Shown here in pieces: positions 16,167 to 24,930 of a DNA stretch of 64,000 nucleotides (position 1 is its first letter; the number at the start of each line of letters is the position of its first letter). Location: the NCBI RefSeq assembly GCF_900116515.1, contig NZ_FPBA01000006.1, positions 62,001 through 126,000 on the forward strand, given 5' to 3'. The notes under the pieces are model-generated. The model was not told where the DNA came from, searched no databases, and worked only from the letters and a program-made list of their open reading frames with translations. Position numbers and translations under genes: made by a program. The DNA is from Geodermatophilus amargosae (GTDB lineage: Bacteria > Actinomycetota > Actinomycetes > Mycobacteriales > Geodermatophilaceae).

Positions 16167-17354
16167 TCACGACGTCGCCCCGCGCCCCAGCTCGGCGAAG
16201 GTGTCGGCCACCCAGTCGGCGACGAACGTGCTCACGTACGGCAGGTGGTCCAGGCCGATGTGCTCGGTCGCGCCCTCCTCCGGGGTGAACACGCGCAGCT
16301 CCCGCTTGGGGGAGTTGACCGCCTGGTCGTAGGAGCGGTGCGCCATCTCCAGCGGGATCTGCCGGTCGTTGGCGCCGTGGGCGACCAGGAACGGCACGGT
16401 GATCTGCTCGACGACGCCCTCGAGGTTGACCTGGTCGGCGAAGTCGAGGAAGCCGTCGAGGTCGTTCTCGTCGCCGTCGACACCCCACACCCAGAGGACG
16501 TGCTCCCAGTAGTGCGGCACCGGCCGCTCGCCCTCGCGCTGGCGGCGACGGCGCTGCACCGCGCCCCAGTCGTGGTTGGCGCCCCACGCCACGCAGAGGG
16601 CGAAGCGCTTCTCGAACGCCGCCGCCCGCGGGGCGTAGTACCCGCCCAGCGACCAGCCGACGATGCCGATGCGGTCCCCGTCGACGTCGGACCGGGCCTG
16701 CAGGAAGTCGACCGCCGCCGCGCCCCACGCCTCGGTGTCGACCCGGGCGGTCAGCCCCTGCAGCCGCAGGGCCTCGCCGGTGCCGGGCTGGTCGAGCATC
16801 AGGCAGGAGATGCCGCGGGCGGCCAGCTCCTCCCAGTGGTTGGAGGCGTACATGTGCTCCTTGGTGGAGTCCAGCCCGTTGACCAGCACGACCACCGGAA
16901 CCGGGCCGTCGTCGGCGGCCGGCGCGGAGGAGAAGTAGGCCGGCAGCGTCGTCCCCTCGTAGGGCACCTCCACCCGGGACACCCGCGGGCTGTGCGTCTC
17001 GAACGCCCGCTGCGCGATCTCCAGCATCCGCCGGTAGGTCGGCACCCGGTTCGGGTCGGAGTGCGCGAGCATCCGCTCGGCCTGCGCCAGGTAGTTGCTG
17101 GCGCGGAACCACAGCTGCCCGGCGGTGCGGACGTGCCCCGCCTTCTCCGCCTCCTCGGCCTGGCCGGCGAGCTGGTCGGTCAGCGCGGTCCAGGCGCGCA
17201 GGAAGTCCGGCGTCCCGGCGTCCTCGCCGGCGTTCGCGGCGTCCTTGATCGGCCGGCAGGCGCGGTCGACCTCGTCGATGAGCCCGCCGGAGTTCAGCGT
17301 GGCGACCACGCTGAGGTTCCAGGTGTAGGGGCCGGTGGGGAAGTACTCGAACAC
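16167..17354 (-). CDS. Alpha/beta hydrolase, FrsA/2,6-dihydropseudooxynicotine hydrolase-like
   Basis: A 395-residue hydrolase with a long helical N-terminal part (about 1-120) and a C-terminal alpha/beta fold. The nucleophile elbow GWSLGG carries Ser; Asp and His appear in VAHGANDRQIP and ATEHIGLDHLPY. The architecture (EEAEKAGHVRTAGQLWFRASNYLAQAE, then NGLDSTKEHMY) matches the FrsA/DUF1100 group, which includes enzymes that cleave carbon-carbon bonds in nicotine-type and related pathways. In an aromatic operon it could hydrolyse the meta-cleavage product. The GTG at 17354 has AGAGGAA upstream. The SDR gene stop lies 11 bases upstream. Confidence 0.85.
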   Translation of the reverse strand: MFEYFPTGPYTWNLSVVATLNSGGLIDEVDRACRPIKDAANAGEDAGTPDFLRAWTALTDQLAGQAEEAEKAGHVRTAGQLWFRASNYLAQAERMLAHSDPNRVPTYRRMLEIAQRAFETHSPRVSRVEVPYEGTTLPAYFSSAPAADDGPVPVVVLVNGLDSTKEHMYASNHWEELAARGISCLMLDQPGTGEALRLQGLTARVDTEAWGAAAVDFLQARSDVDGDRIGIVGWSLGGYYAPRAAAFEKRFALCVAWGANHDWGAVQRRRRQREGERPVPHYWEHVLWVWGVDGDENDLDGFLDFADQVNLEGVVEQITVPFLVAHGANDRQIPLEMAHRSYDQAVNSPKRELRVFTPEEGATEHIGLDHLPYVSTFVADWVADTFAELGRGATS

Positions 17355-17365
17355 GGTGGTTCCTC

Positions 17366-18133
17366 TCAGGGGTGTGCGGCCGGCGCCGCGGCGGTCATCG
17401 CGTCGCTGATCGACTTCACGCCGCCGTGGGCGGTCATGCCGCCGTCGACGGGGATCTCGGCGCCGGTGATGAAGGAGGCGCCGTCGCCGAGGAGGAAGGC
17501 CACCAGGGGCGCCACCTCGTCGACGGTGCCGGTGCGGCCGAGCGGGGTCTCGGCGACGTTGGCGTCGCGGAACGCCGGTGCCGCCGAGGCGGTCATCGGC
17601 GTCTCGATGTAGCCGGGGTGCACGGTGTTGACCCGGATGCCGCGCGGGCCCAGCTCCAGGCAGGCCGCCTTCGCCAGCCCGCGCAGCGCCCACTTCGACG
17701 CCGTGTAGGCCACCGGGTAGTGGCCGGTCAGCGCCGCCACCGAGCCGACGACGACGATCGAGCCGCCGGTGGTCATCAGCGGGGTGAGCGCCTGGATGCC
17801 CAGCAGGGTGCCGGTGACGTTCACCTCGGTGACCCGCGCGAGGTCGGCGGGGTCGAGGTCGCCCAGCCGCGCCCGCCAGGTGGTCCCGGCGTTGGCCACG
17901 AGTCCGTGCACCCGGCCGTGCTCGCGCCGCAGGTCGTCGGCCAGGGCGGTCCAGCCGTCGGCGTCGGTGACGTCGAGCTGCCGGTAGGCGGCGCCGCCGA
18001 GGTCCTCGGCCGGCTCGCCGGTCAGGTCGCAGCCGACGACGACGGCGCCCTCGGCCGCGAGCAGGCGCGCCTCGGCGGCACCCTGCCCGCGGCCGGCGCC
18101 GGTGACGACGACGACCCTCCCGGCGAGCGTCAC
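17366..18133 (-). CDS. Short-chain dehydrogenase/reductase
   Basis: Classical SDR of 255 residues: TGAGRGQG near residues 11-18, NAG at about 84, the catalytic Ser in VVGSVAAL, YxxxK in YTASK and the C-terminal GAEIPVDGGMTAH. CDLTGE after the second strand suggests NAD use. Its GTG overlaps the stop of the FAH-family gene as GTGA (18130-18133), so it is translationally coupled within the aromatic operon. It probably oxidizes or reduces a side chain or ring intermediate; which one cannot be told from sequence. Confidence 0.9.
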   Translation of the reverse strand: MTLAGRVVVVTGAGRGQGAAEARLLAAEGAVVVGCDLTGEPAEDLGGAAYRQLDVTDADGWTALADDLRREHGRVHGLVANAGTTWRARLGDLDPADLARVTEVNVTGTLLGIQALTPLMTTGGSIVVVGSVAALTGHYPVAYTASKWALRGLAKAACLELGPRGIRVNTVHPGYIETPMTASAAPAFRDANVAETPLGRTGTVDEVAPLVAFLLGDGASFITGAEIPVDGGMTAHGGVKSISDAMTAAAPAAHP

Positions 18134-19092
18134 GCCGTGCGCGTGCGCGTGCGCGGTCGCGGCCGGGCGGCCCGGACCGGCGGCAGCTCCACGCCCTCGA
18201 CGACGCGGTTGCGGATGGTGCCGATGCCCTCGACGGTCATCTCCACCACGTCGCCGGGCCGCAGCGGACCCGGGGCCGCCTCGCCGCGCCGGCCCCACAG
18301 CTCGGCCAGGCAGCCGCCGTTGCCGCAGGTGCCCGAGCCGAGCACGTCGCCCGCGCGCACCTCGGTCCCGCGCGAGGCGTAGGAGATGAGCTCCTCGAAC
18401 GGCCAGCCCATGTTGGAGAGCAGGTCCTGGCCGATCTCGGTGCCGTTGACGCTCACCCGCATGTCCAGCTGCAGGAAGCCCTCGTCGTCGCGGTGGGGCT
18501 CGAGCTCGTCGGCGGTCACCAGCCACGGCCCGAGGGTCGTGGCGGAGTCCTTGCCCTTGGCCGGACCCAGCCGGACGGCCATCTCGCGGAACTGCAGGTC
18601 GCGGGCGGACCAGTCGTTGAGGATCGTGTAGCCGAAGACGTGGTCGCGGGCCTGCTCCGGGGAGATGGAGGCGCCGTCCCGGCCGACGACGACGGCGACC
18701 TCGAGCTCGAAGTCGAAGCGCTGCGAGCCCGGGGGCACCGCCACGTCGTCGTGCGCGCCGACCAGCGCGTACGGGTTCGTGAAGTAGAAGGTCGGGGCCT
18801 GGTACCACTCGGGCACGACCTCCTCGCCGTTGCCGGCGACGATGCCCTCCACGTGCTCCTCGAACGCGACGAAGTCGCGCACGGTCGGCGGCGCCAGCGG
18901 CGGGAGCAGCCGGACGGAGTCCAGCGGCACCGCGGGCCCGCGCAGCGCCTCGGCGCCGGCCTCCAGCGCGGCCGGAAGCCCCGCCCGGACGAGGTCGAGC
19001 ACCGTCGTCCGGGCGGGGAGCGCGTGGAGCCCGGCGTCGGAGACGACGCCGGCGGTGACCCGGCCGTCGGCCTCCCAGGTGGCGAACCGCAT
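18130..19092 (-). CDS. Fumarylacetoacetate hydrolase family protein
   Basis: A 320-residue FAH-fold protein. The C-terminal catalytic domain (about 95-310) has the metal-binding acids in RFDFELEVAVVVGRDG, then GYTILNDWSARDLQ, KGKDSATTLGPWLV and GSGTCGNGGCLAELWGR. The family includes fumarylacetoacetases, acylpyruvate hydrolases and hydratases/decarboxylases that process ring-cleavage products. The start ATG overlaps the dioxygenase stop as TGATG at 19090-19094. The C-terminus ends in an Arg/Thr-rich repeat (RPRPRTRTRTA). Expected role: processing the dioxygenase product or a later acylpyruvate. Confidence 0.9.
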   Translation of the reverse strand: MRFATWEADGRVTAGVVSDAGLHALPARTTVLDLVRAGLPAALEAGAEALRGPAVPLDSVRLLPPLAPPTVRDFVAFEEHVEGIVAGNGEEVVPEWYQAPTFYFTNPYALVGAHDDVAVPPGSQRFDFELEVAVVVGRDGASISPEQARDHVFGYTILNDWSARDLQFREMAVRLGPAKGKDSATTLGPWLVTADELEPHRDDEGFLQLDMRVSVNGTEIGQDLLSNMGWPFEELISYASRGTEVRAGDVLGSGTCGNGGCLAELWGRRGEAAPGPLRPGDVVEMTVEGIGTIRNRVVEGVELPPVRAARPRPRTRTRTA

Positions 19093-20030
19093 CAGACCGG
19101 AGGAGCGACGAAGAGACCCTTGTCGGGGTCGTTGAACGACTTCTGCGCGACGAACTCGTTCATCGCGTTCGCGGTGCCCCACTGGTCGCTGACCTCGGGG
19201 TTGCTGATGTCGTACACGTGCGGGTGCCAGGTGTCCTCGTCGACCAGCTCCAGCTCGGTCGTGTACTCGACGGTGTTGCCGTGCGGGTCGAGGAAGTAGC
19301 TGAAGGTGTTGTTCCCCGCCATGTGCCGGCCGGGTCCCCAGATCTTCTCGACGCCGGCGCGCAGCAGGCGACCGGTGCCGCGCATGTACTCGTCGATGCC
19401 GCGCATCTCGAACGAGGCGTGGTGCAGCGAGGGGTGCGGGCCGCGGGCGATGGCCACGCTGTGGTGCCAGGCGTTGATCCGCATGAACCACATCATGTCG
19501 CCCATGCGCGGGTGCACGAGGGTGTCCGACAGGGCGAAGGCCAGGTGCTTCTCGTAGAAGGCGCGGGTGCCCTCGGGGTCGGCGGAGTTGAGGACGACGT
19601 GCGAGAGGCGCACCGGGATCGACTCGCCCTCCTCGATCTTCCGGTGCTGCCGGACGGCGACGTCGGAGCTGATCTCGACCGTGCGGCCCTCGTTGTCGAA
19701 GAAGCGGAAGCCGTACCCGCCACCGGGGGTCTGCAGGGTGCCGGGCTCGCTGACGAGCTGCACGCCGTCGGCGGCGACCTGCGCGGCGAGGGTGTCGACG
19801 TCGGCCGGGGTCGCCGCACCGAAGGAGATGAGGTCGATCCGCTTGTCGGTGGCCTGCCGCAGCCGGACGACGTACTGCTCGGGCGACCCCTCGGCCGCCA
19901 GGAACGCGATCCCCGAGTCGCTGTGCTCGGCGGTCAGGCCCCAGGTGTCGGTGTAGAAGTCGAGCTGCTTGCCGAGGTCGGGCACGGCCAGGTCGACGTG
20001 CCGCAGGTGGGTGATCAGGCGCTGGGTCAT
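19092..20030 (-). CDS. Extradiol ring-cleavage dioxygenase, two-domain VOC type
   Basis: A 312-residue type I extradiol dioxygenase with two VOC domains. Likely Fe(II) ligands in the C-terminal domain are His in RLSHVVLNSADP, His in LHHASFEMRG and Glu in PHGNTVEYTTE. It resembles catechol 2,3-dioxygenase and 2,3-dihydroxybiphenyl dioxygenase. It opens a catecholic ring next to the hydroxyls with O2. The ATG has AGGAGAG upstream. It lies 44 bases after the FAD monooxygenase gene, which would make the catechol it cleaves. It is the key evidence that the operon is a meta-cleavage pathway. Confidence 0.93.
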   Translation of the reverse strand: MTQRLITHLRHVDLAVPDLGKQLDFYTDTWGLTAEHSDSGIAFLAAEGSPEQYVVRLRQATDKRIDLISFGAATPADVDTLAAQVAADGVQLVSEPGTLQTPGGGYGFRFFDNEGRTVEISSDVAVRQHRKIEEGESIPVRLSHVVLNSADPEGTRAFYEKHLAFALSDTLVHPRMGDMMWFMRINAWHHSVAIARGPHPSLHHASFEMRGIDEYMRGTGRLLRAGVEKIWGPGRHMAGNNTFSYFLDPHGNTVEYTTELELVDEDTWHPHVYDISNPEVSDQWGTANAMNEFVAQKSFNDPDKGLFVAPPV

Positions 20031-20074
20031 GGTCTCTCCTGAGGGGCCTCCGTCGTGGTGGAGGCCGTTCGGGT

Positions 20075-21205
20075 TCAGGCGGGCTGGGCGACGAGCTGAG
20101 CGATGGAGCGCATCAGGCTCGGGATGTCGCCCTGGACGTGGTCGAGCTGCCACTGGGCGAGCTGGTTGCTGGCGTCGACGACGGTCTTCGCGCGGTCGAA
20201 CCGGCGGGCGTGGAAGGCGTCCCACAGGTCCTGGTCGAGCGCGTCGCGGGTGCGCAGCAGGTCGGTGAGGGCGTAGGCGTCCTCGAGCGCCATCGCCCCG
20301 CCCTGCGCGATGGTCGGCGGGCAGGTGTGCGCGGCGTCGCCGATCAGCACGACGCGGCCGCGGTTCCACGGCGCCGGCAGCACGTGCGTCTCGAACCAGG
20401 TGTAGTTCACCCGGGACGGGTCGGTGAGCTGCTCGCGGATCTCGTCCCACGGCCCGTGGTAGGCCGCGGCGAGCTCCTTCATCGTGGCCAGCTGCTCCTC
20501 GGGCGTGAGCGTGGAGCGGTCCTGCGCGGGCTCGACGATGTAGGCGTAGAGCGAGTCCTCGCTGGTCGGGCAGTAGCCGGCGATGAACGAGGGCCCACCG
20601 TAGTACAGGTCGGTGCGGGTGACGCTCGCCGGCCGGGGGCCGAACGCCCGCCAGATGCCCATGCCGACCGGCCGGGTCTCCAGCTCCACGCCGATCGCGC
20701 GGCGGGTCCACGAGCGCAGCCCGTCGGCGCCGACGACGAGGTCGTAGCGGCCGGTCGAGCCGTCAGCGAAGGTGACGTCGACGCCGGTGTCGTCCTGGGT
20801 GAGGGCGGTGTGGGTGGTCCCGCACCGCACCTCCACACCCACCTCGGCGGCGCGTTCGGTGAGGATGCGCGCCAGCTCCGGGCGGGGCATGCCCATGGCG
20901 GCGGGCAGGTCGGGGCCGCCGGTGCGCGCGTCGGGGATCTCGGCGACGATGCTGCCGGCCGGGTCCGGCGCCCGGATGCCGGTGACGTCGAAGGCGTAGC
21001 CCGCGGCCTGCACCTGCTCCCAGACGCCGAGGTTGCGCAGCTCGCGCAGCGCGTTGCCCTGCAGCGTGATGCCGGAGCCGAGGGCTGCGGTGTCCGGCTT
21101 GATCTCGACCAGGTCCACGGCGATGCCGGCCTCGGCCAGGCGGATCGCGGTGGCGGCGCCGGCGAGACCGGCCCCGACGACGAGGACGGTGCTGACGGCG
21201 GGCAC
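20075..21205 (-). CDS. FAD-dependent aromatic monooxygenase
   Basis: Flavoprotein hydroxylase of 376 residues with VLVVGAGLAGAATAIRLAE (FAD GxGxxG, about 6-24), the DG motif in VVGADGLRSWTRRA and the second FAD motif RVVLIGDAAHTCPP. It belongs with salicylate, 3-hydroxybenzoate and 6-hydroxynicotinate monooxygenases, which use NAD(P)H and O2 to hydroxylate a phenolic ring, sometimes with decarboxylation. The GTG at 21205 follows GGGAGG. The cyclase gene ends 11 bases upstream. It very probably supplies the diol to the extradiol dioxygenase; the exact ring substrate is not known. Confidence 0.93.
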   Translation of the reverse strand: MPAVSTVLVVGAGLAGAATAIRLAEAGIAVDLVEIKPDTAALGSGITLQGNALRELRNLGVWEQVQAAGYAFDVTGIRAPDPAGSIVAEIPDARTGGPDLPAAMGMPRPELARILTERAAEVGVEVRCGTTHTALTQDDTGVDVTFADGSTGRYDLVVGADGLRSWTRRAIGVELETRPVGMGIWRAFGPRPASVTRTDLYYGGPSFIAGYCPTSEDSLYAYIVEPAQDRSTLTPEEQLATMKELAAAYHGPWDEIREQLTDPSRVNYTWFETHVLPAPWNRGRVVLIGDAAHTCPPTIAQGGAMALEDAYALTDLLRTRDALDQDLWDAFHARRFDRAKTVVDASNQLAQWQLDHVQGDIPSLMRSIAQLVAQPA

Positions 21206-21216
21206 GGGGGCCTCCC

Positions 21217-22215
21217 TCACTTGACGGCGATCGGGTTGACCGGTGCGCCGACGGCGCCGGTCACGGGCAGGGGGGCGGCGGTGAGCCAGAAGTCGTAGAC
21301 GCCGTCGGTCGCGCAGTCGGCGGCGAGCGCGTCGAGGTCCCACATCTCGCCGATGAACAGGCCCATGTTCGGGATGGCGACCTGGTGCAGCGGCTGGAAG
21401 GCCTCGTCGAACTCGTTGGGCCGGACCTCGAAGCCCCACGTGTCGGTGGCGACGCCGGCGATCTCGGTGCCGTGCAGCCAGTCGGCGGTGGTGAACGACA
21501 GGCCGGGGGCGGCGCCGCCGGCGTAGTCGCCCCAGCCACGCCCCTCGGCGATGTCGCGGCGGGCACGGGTGAGCCGGCCGGTGCGCACGAGCAGCAGGTC
21601 ACCGCGACCGACGCGCGCGGACCCGCCCTGTGCGGCGATCGTCGCCTCGAGGTGCTCGGTGGTGATGGCGAAACCGTCGGGCAGCTCGCCGTCGGTGCCG
21701 ATGGCCCGTCCCACGTCGAGCAGCACCCCGCGGCCGGCGATCAGCGAGGCGACGGTCTCGATGCCGGTCACCGAGTCGCCCATGCTGGTGACGACGTCGC
21801 CGGCGCGGCGGCCGTTCCAGGCGTAGCCGTGGTCGAAGATGTGCCCGAGGCCGTCCCACTGGGTCGAGCACTGCAGCGGCATGGCGATGACGTCGTCCGC
21901 GCCGCCGATCCCGTGCGGGAAGCCCTGGACGCCCCGCTCGGCGTCGGTGCCGGTGTCGGTCATCGTGTGCACCGGGTTCGTGCGGCGCCGCCAGCCCTTC
22001 TGCGGGCCGTCCGTGTCGAAGGTCTGCGACAGCGAGAAGCTCACGCCCCGGCGGACGAGCGCCGCACCCTCGCGCCGCTTGGCGTCGTCGAGGAAGTTCA
22101 GCGTGCCGAGGACGTCGTCGGCACCCCACCGGCCCCAGTTGGAGACGCGCTTCGCCGTCGCGGCGATCGCCCCCTCGGGGTCGCTGCGGTCGAGGCGGTC
22201 CGGGAACTCGTGCAC
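21217..22215 (-). CDS. Cyclase family protein, metal-dependent hydrolase
   Basis: A 332-residue member of the cyclase/kynurenine-formamidase-like family (PF04199). The conserved region is MPLQCSTQWDGLGHIFDH, a variant of the HxGTHxDxxxH metal site, with later LLVRTGRL and WLHGTEIAGVATDTWGFEV. Related enzymes hydrolyse amide or ester bonds or cyclized intermediates. The GTG at 22215 is the first gene of the operon. CACTGT lies 7 bases before it and no Shine-Dalgarno is seen, so the operon mRNA may be leaderless. It could release the aromatic substrate from a conjugate before hydroxylation (inference). Confidence 0.88.
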   Translation of the reverse strand: MHEFPDRLDRSDPEGAIAATAKRVSNWGRWGADDVLGTLNFLDDAKRREGAALVRRGVSFSLSQTFDTDGPQKGWRRRTNPVHTMTDTGTDAERGVQGFPHGIGGADDVIAMPLQCSTQWDGLGHIFDHGYAWNGRRAGDVVTSMGDSVTGIETVASLIAGRGVLLDVGRAIGTDGELPDGFAITTEHLEATIAAQGGSARVGRGDLLLVRTGRLTRARRDIAEGRGWGDYAGGAAPGLSFTTADWLHGTEIAGVATDTWGFEVRPNEFDEAFQPLHQVAIPNMGLFIGEMWDLDALAADCATDGVYDFWLTAAPLPVTGAVGAPVNPIAVK

Positions 22216-22300
22216 GGTCCCGACAGTGGTGCAGCCCACAGGGGTGAGGGAAGACGAGATGTCTGATGTGCGGCATCGACGACGTCGATAGCGTGGGCCG
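22216..22300. promoter_or_regulatory. Divergent promoter region, aromatic operon and LysR gene
   Basis: An 85-base gap with two inverted repeats: GATG-N5-CATC at 22265-22277 and ATCGAC-N3-GTCGAT at 22275-22289. A LysR -10-like TAGCGT lies at 22289-22294, 6 bases before its GTG, and a CACTGT (22223-22228, minus strand) lies 7 bases before the cyclase GTG. One of the repeats is probably the LysR site. Confidence 0.65.
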
Positions 22301-23248
22301 GTGAACATCGCGAGCCTGGATCTCAACCTGCTCGTGTCGCTCGACGCGCTGCTCCAGCAGCGCAGCGTCACGCGGGCCGCGGCGCAGATGGGGCTCAGCC
22401 AACCGGCTCTCTCGGCGTCGCTGGCCCGGCTCCGCCGCCACTTCGACGACGAGCTGCTCACCCGCGTCGGCAACGAGTACCGCCTCACGCCGCTCGCGGT
22501 CCAGCTCCGGGAGCTCGCCCGGATCGCCCTCTCGGGTGTCGAGCGGGTGTTCTCCGCCCAGCTGGAGTTCGACCCGGCGTCGTCGACCCGCGAGTTCACC
22601 CTGTTGGTCAGCGACTACGTCGTCACGGTGCTCGGTGACACGGTCACCCGCCTGCTGGCCGAGGAGGCGCCGCACACCCGGCTGCGGCTGAGCACGCACT
22701 CGCCGGCGATCGTGGACCGGGCGGAGCAGGCACTGCTGTCCGCCGACCTCCTCTTCCTGCCGCCCGGGTTCCTGACCGACCTGTCCCGCCGCGACCTGTA
22801 CCGCGACGAGTGGGTCTGCGTGGTGGCCGCCGACAACCCCGTCGCGGACGCGGGCCTGACCGTCGACGACCTGGAGACCCTCCCGTGGGTGGCCACGTAC
22901 CACGGGCCGACGGCGTCGACCCCGGCCGCGCGCCAGATGCGCATGCTGGGGATCGAGCCGCGTGTCCAGGTGGTGACCGAGAGCTTCCTGACCGTGCCCG
23001 CGCTGGTCTCCGGCAGCGACCGGATCGCGCTGCTGCAGCGCAAGCTGGTCGACCTGCTGCCCCTCGACACCGGCATCCGGGCGCTGCCGTGCCCCTTCGA
23101 CGCCGGACCGCTCATCGAGGCGATGTGGTGGCACCCGGTCTTCGACGACGACCCCGAGCACGCCTACCTCCGTGACCTGGTCGTGCGGGCGGCCGCTCTG
23201 GCGGTGGGAGGGCAGCCGGTGGGTATCGATCTGGTCGATGACGCGTAG
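22301..23248 (+). CDS. LysR-family transcriptional regulator
   Basis: A 315-residue LysR regulator: N-terminal winged HTH (about 6-65; LDLNLLVSLDALLQQRSVTRAAAQMGLSQPALSASLARLR) and a type 2 periplasmic-binding-like effector domain (about 90-300). It groups by sequence style with NodD/LinR/PcpR-type regulators of aromatic catabolism. It is divergent from the seven-gene operon and upstream of an MFS gene, so it most likely senses the aromatic substrate or an intermediate and activates both. The GTG has no Shine-Dalgarno but a TAGCGT 6 bases upstream. Confidence 0.94.
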   Translation: MNIASLDLNLLVSLDALLQQRSVTRAAAQMGLSQPALSASLARLRRHFDDELLTRVGNEYRLTPLAVQLRELARIALSGVERVFSAQLEFDPASSTREFTLLVSDYVVTVLGDTVTRLLAEEAPHTRLRLSTHSPAIVDRAEQALLSADLLFLPPGFLTDLSRRDLYRDEWVCVVAADNPVADAGLTVDDLETLPWVATYHGPTASTPAARQMRMLGIEPRVQVVTESFLTVPALVSGSDRIALLQRKLVDLLPLDTGIRALPCPFDAGPLIEAMWWHPVFDDDPEHAYLRDLVVRAAALAVGGQPVGIDLVDDA

Positions 23249-23345
23249 CACAACTAGTGATTTCCGCTCGACGTACGGCGTCCTGACACTCCTCCTCCAG
23301 TGATGCCGGTCACCGGGACCGGCACGCCCGTCGATGGAGACGCCC

Positions 23346-24590
23346 GTGTCGGAGAACGTCCTGAGCACCGAGCGGCCGGCCGAGGAGCCGCTGGCCGGCG
23401 AGATCGCCGTCGATCCCGCCACGGGGCGGCCGGCCGGCCGTGCCCAGGCGCTGGTCCTGCTCCTCTCCAGCTGCCTGGCCGTCCTGGGCGCCGTGCTGCT
23501 CGCGCCCGTGCTGCCCCGCATCCAGGACGCCTTCGCCACCCCGGGGGTCGAGGCGCTGGCGCCGGTCGTGCTGACCGCGCCGGCGCTGGTCATCGGCCTC
23601 ACCGCGATGATCGCCGGCCGGATCGTCGACCGGGTGGGCCGCAAGCGCCTGCTCGTCGGCGCGCTCGTCGTCTACGCCTTCGTGGGCACCGCGCCCCTGT
23701 GGCTGCCCTCGTTGGAGCTCATCGTGGCCAGCCGCGTGCTCCTCGGCCTCACCGAGGCGGCGATCATGACCTGCTGCACGACCCTGCTGGCCGACTACTT
23801 CCACGGCTCCCAGCGGGAGCGGTACTTCGGCCTCCAGGTGGTCTTCACCACCGTTGCCGCGACGGTCTTCTTCGGGGTCGGCGGCGCGCTGGGCGCGGCG
23901 GACTGGCGGACGCCCTTCTGGCTGTACGCGGTCAGCCTGCCGCTCGCCGTCGCCGCGGCCAAGCTGATCTGGCAGCCGGCCCCGCGGGTGCAGGCGGCAG
24001 CACGCGCCCAGAAGCTGCCGGCCCTGCCGTGGCGCCGGCTCGCCGCGCCCATCGGCGTGTCCCTGGTGGGTGGGCTGGTCTTCTACGTCCTGATCGTCCA
24101 GCTGTCCTTCAAGCTCGACGACATCGGCGTCGAGTCCACGGCGGTCATCGGTGCCGCCAGCGCGATCGCGTCGGTGGGCACCGCGGTCGGTGGGATCCTC
24201 TTCGGCCGGCTGGCCAGGCGCGGTCCGGCGGTCCTCGTGCCGCTCGCCTTCGCCGTCTCCGGCGTCGGCATCGTCGGACTCGGCCTGTCCTCGGCGGTCC
24301 CCGCGGTGATCGCGTTCGCCGTGATCACCGGTTTCGGCAACGGACTGATCCTGCCGTCCCTGCTCACCTGGGCCCTCGGCTCGCTGAGCTTCGAGCAGCG
24401 CGGCCGGGGCACCGGTGTCTGGACGTCTGCCTTCTTCATCGGGCAGTTCTTCTGCCCGCTGGTCGTCCTCGCGCTCACCGGCGCCCTCGGCGGTCTCGGC
24501 ACCGCGCTGGCCCTCCTCGGCGCGGTGAGCCTGGCGGCCGCGGCCGGCGTGCGGTTCGCCCGGCCGACCCCGGTGGCCGCCGCGCACTGA
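23346..24590 (+). CDS. MFS transporter
   Basis: Major facilitator protein of 414 residues with about 12 membrane helices and the loop 2-3 signature GRIVDRVGRKRLLVG. A cytoplasmic N-tail of some 30 residues precedes helix 1. The GTG at 23346 is preferred because GGAGA at 23336-23340 is spaced correctly; an ATG at 23334 in the same frame is possible but has no ribosome binding site. It lies about 100 bases after the LysR gene. The setting suggests uptake of the aromatic acid degraded by the divergent operon, though drug-efflux type transporters share this fold. A strong terminator follows. Confidence 0.85.
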   Translation: MSENVLSTERPAEEPLAGEIAVDPATGRPAGRAQALVLLLSSCLAVLGAVLLAPVLPRIQDAFATPGVEALAPVVLTAPALVIGLTAMIAGRIVDRVGRKRLLVGALVVYAFVGTAPLWLPSLELIVASRVLLGLTEAAIMTCCTTLLADYFHGSQRERYFGLQVVFTTVAATVFFGVGGALGAADWRTPFWLYAVSLPLAVAAAKLIWQPAPRVQAAARAQKLPALPWRRLAAPIGVSLVGGLVFYVLIVQLSFKLDDIGVESTAVIGAASAIASVGTAVGGILFGRLARRGPAVLVPLAFAVSGVGIVGLGLSSAVPAVIAFAVITGFGNGLILPSLLTWALGSLSFEQRGRGTGVWTSAFFIGQFFCPLVVLALTGALGGLGTALALLGAVSLAAAAGVRFARPTPVAAAH

Positions 24591-24601
24591 CGCCGCGCTC
24601 C

Positions 24602-24640
24602 CGGTGCCCCCGGCCCGCTGCGCGCGGGCCGGGGGCACCG
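24602..24640. terminator. Bidirectional terminator, 17-bp stem
   Basis: A perfect 17-bp stem (24602-24618 with 24624-24640) has the loop TGCGC. It lies between the MFS stop at 24590 and the stop of the convergent small membrane protein gene at 24641, and can serve both. Confidence 0.85.
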
Positions 24641-24796
24641 TCAGCGGCGGATGCCCTTGCGGGCGCCGATCGCGGCGGTGACGAGGAAGGCGGCCAGGCC
24701 GACGACGACCAGCCAGAACAGGCCCTCCACCACCCACCCGATGACGGTCACGACGATCCAGACGACCAGCAGCAGGCCGAGCAGTCGCAGCAGCAC
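24641..24796 (-). CDS. Small hydrophobic membrane protein
   Basis: A 51-residue protein that is almost entirely hydrophobic (LLRLLGLLLVVWIVVTVIGW, then a second segment) with a basic tail GARKGIRR, so probably two short membrane helices. The GTG at 24796 has GGAGG 5-6 bases upstream. Similar tiny membrane proteins occur in many actinobacteria without known function. It is 134 bases downstream of the antiporter gene and in the same direction, possibly part of its transcript. Confidence 0.7.
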   Translation of the reverse strand: MLLRLLGLLLVVWIVVTVIGWVVEGLFWLVVVGLAAFLVTAAIGARKGIRR

Positions 24797-24930
24797 GGGG
24801 ACCTCCGGACGCCGATGGGTGGGCGGTCCGGCCAGCCTAGGCCCGGGCGTGTGCGCTGACGCCGCCTTCCGCCGCCCGGGATGCCGCGCCGGCGCACACG
24901 CTCGGCGCGCGGCCCGGCCGCACGGGTCGG

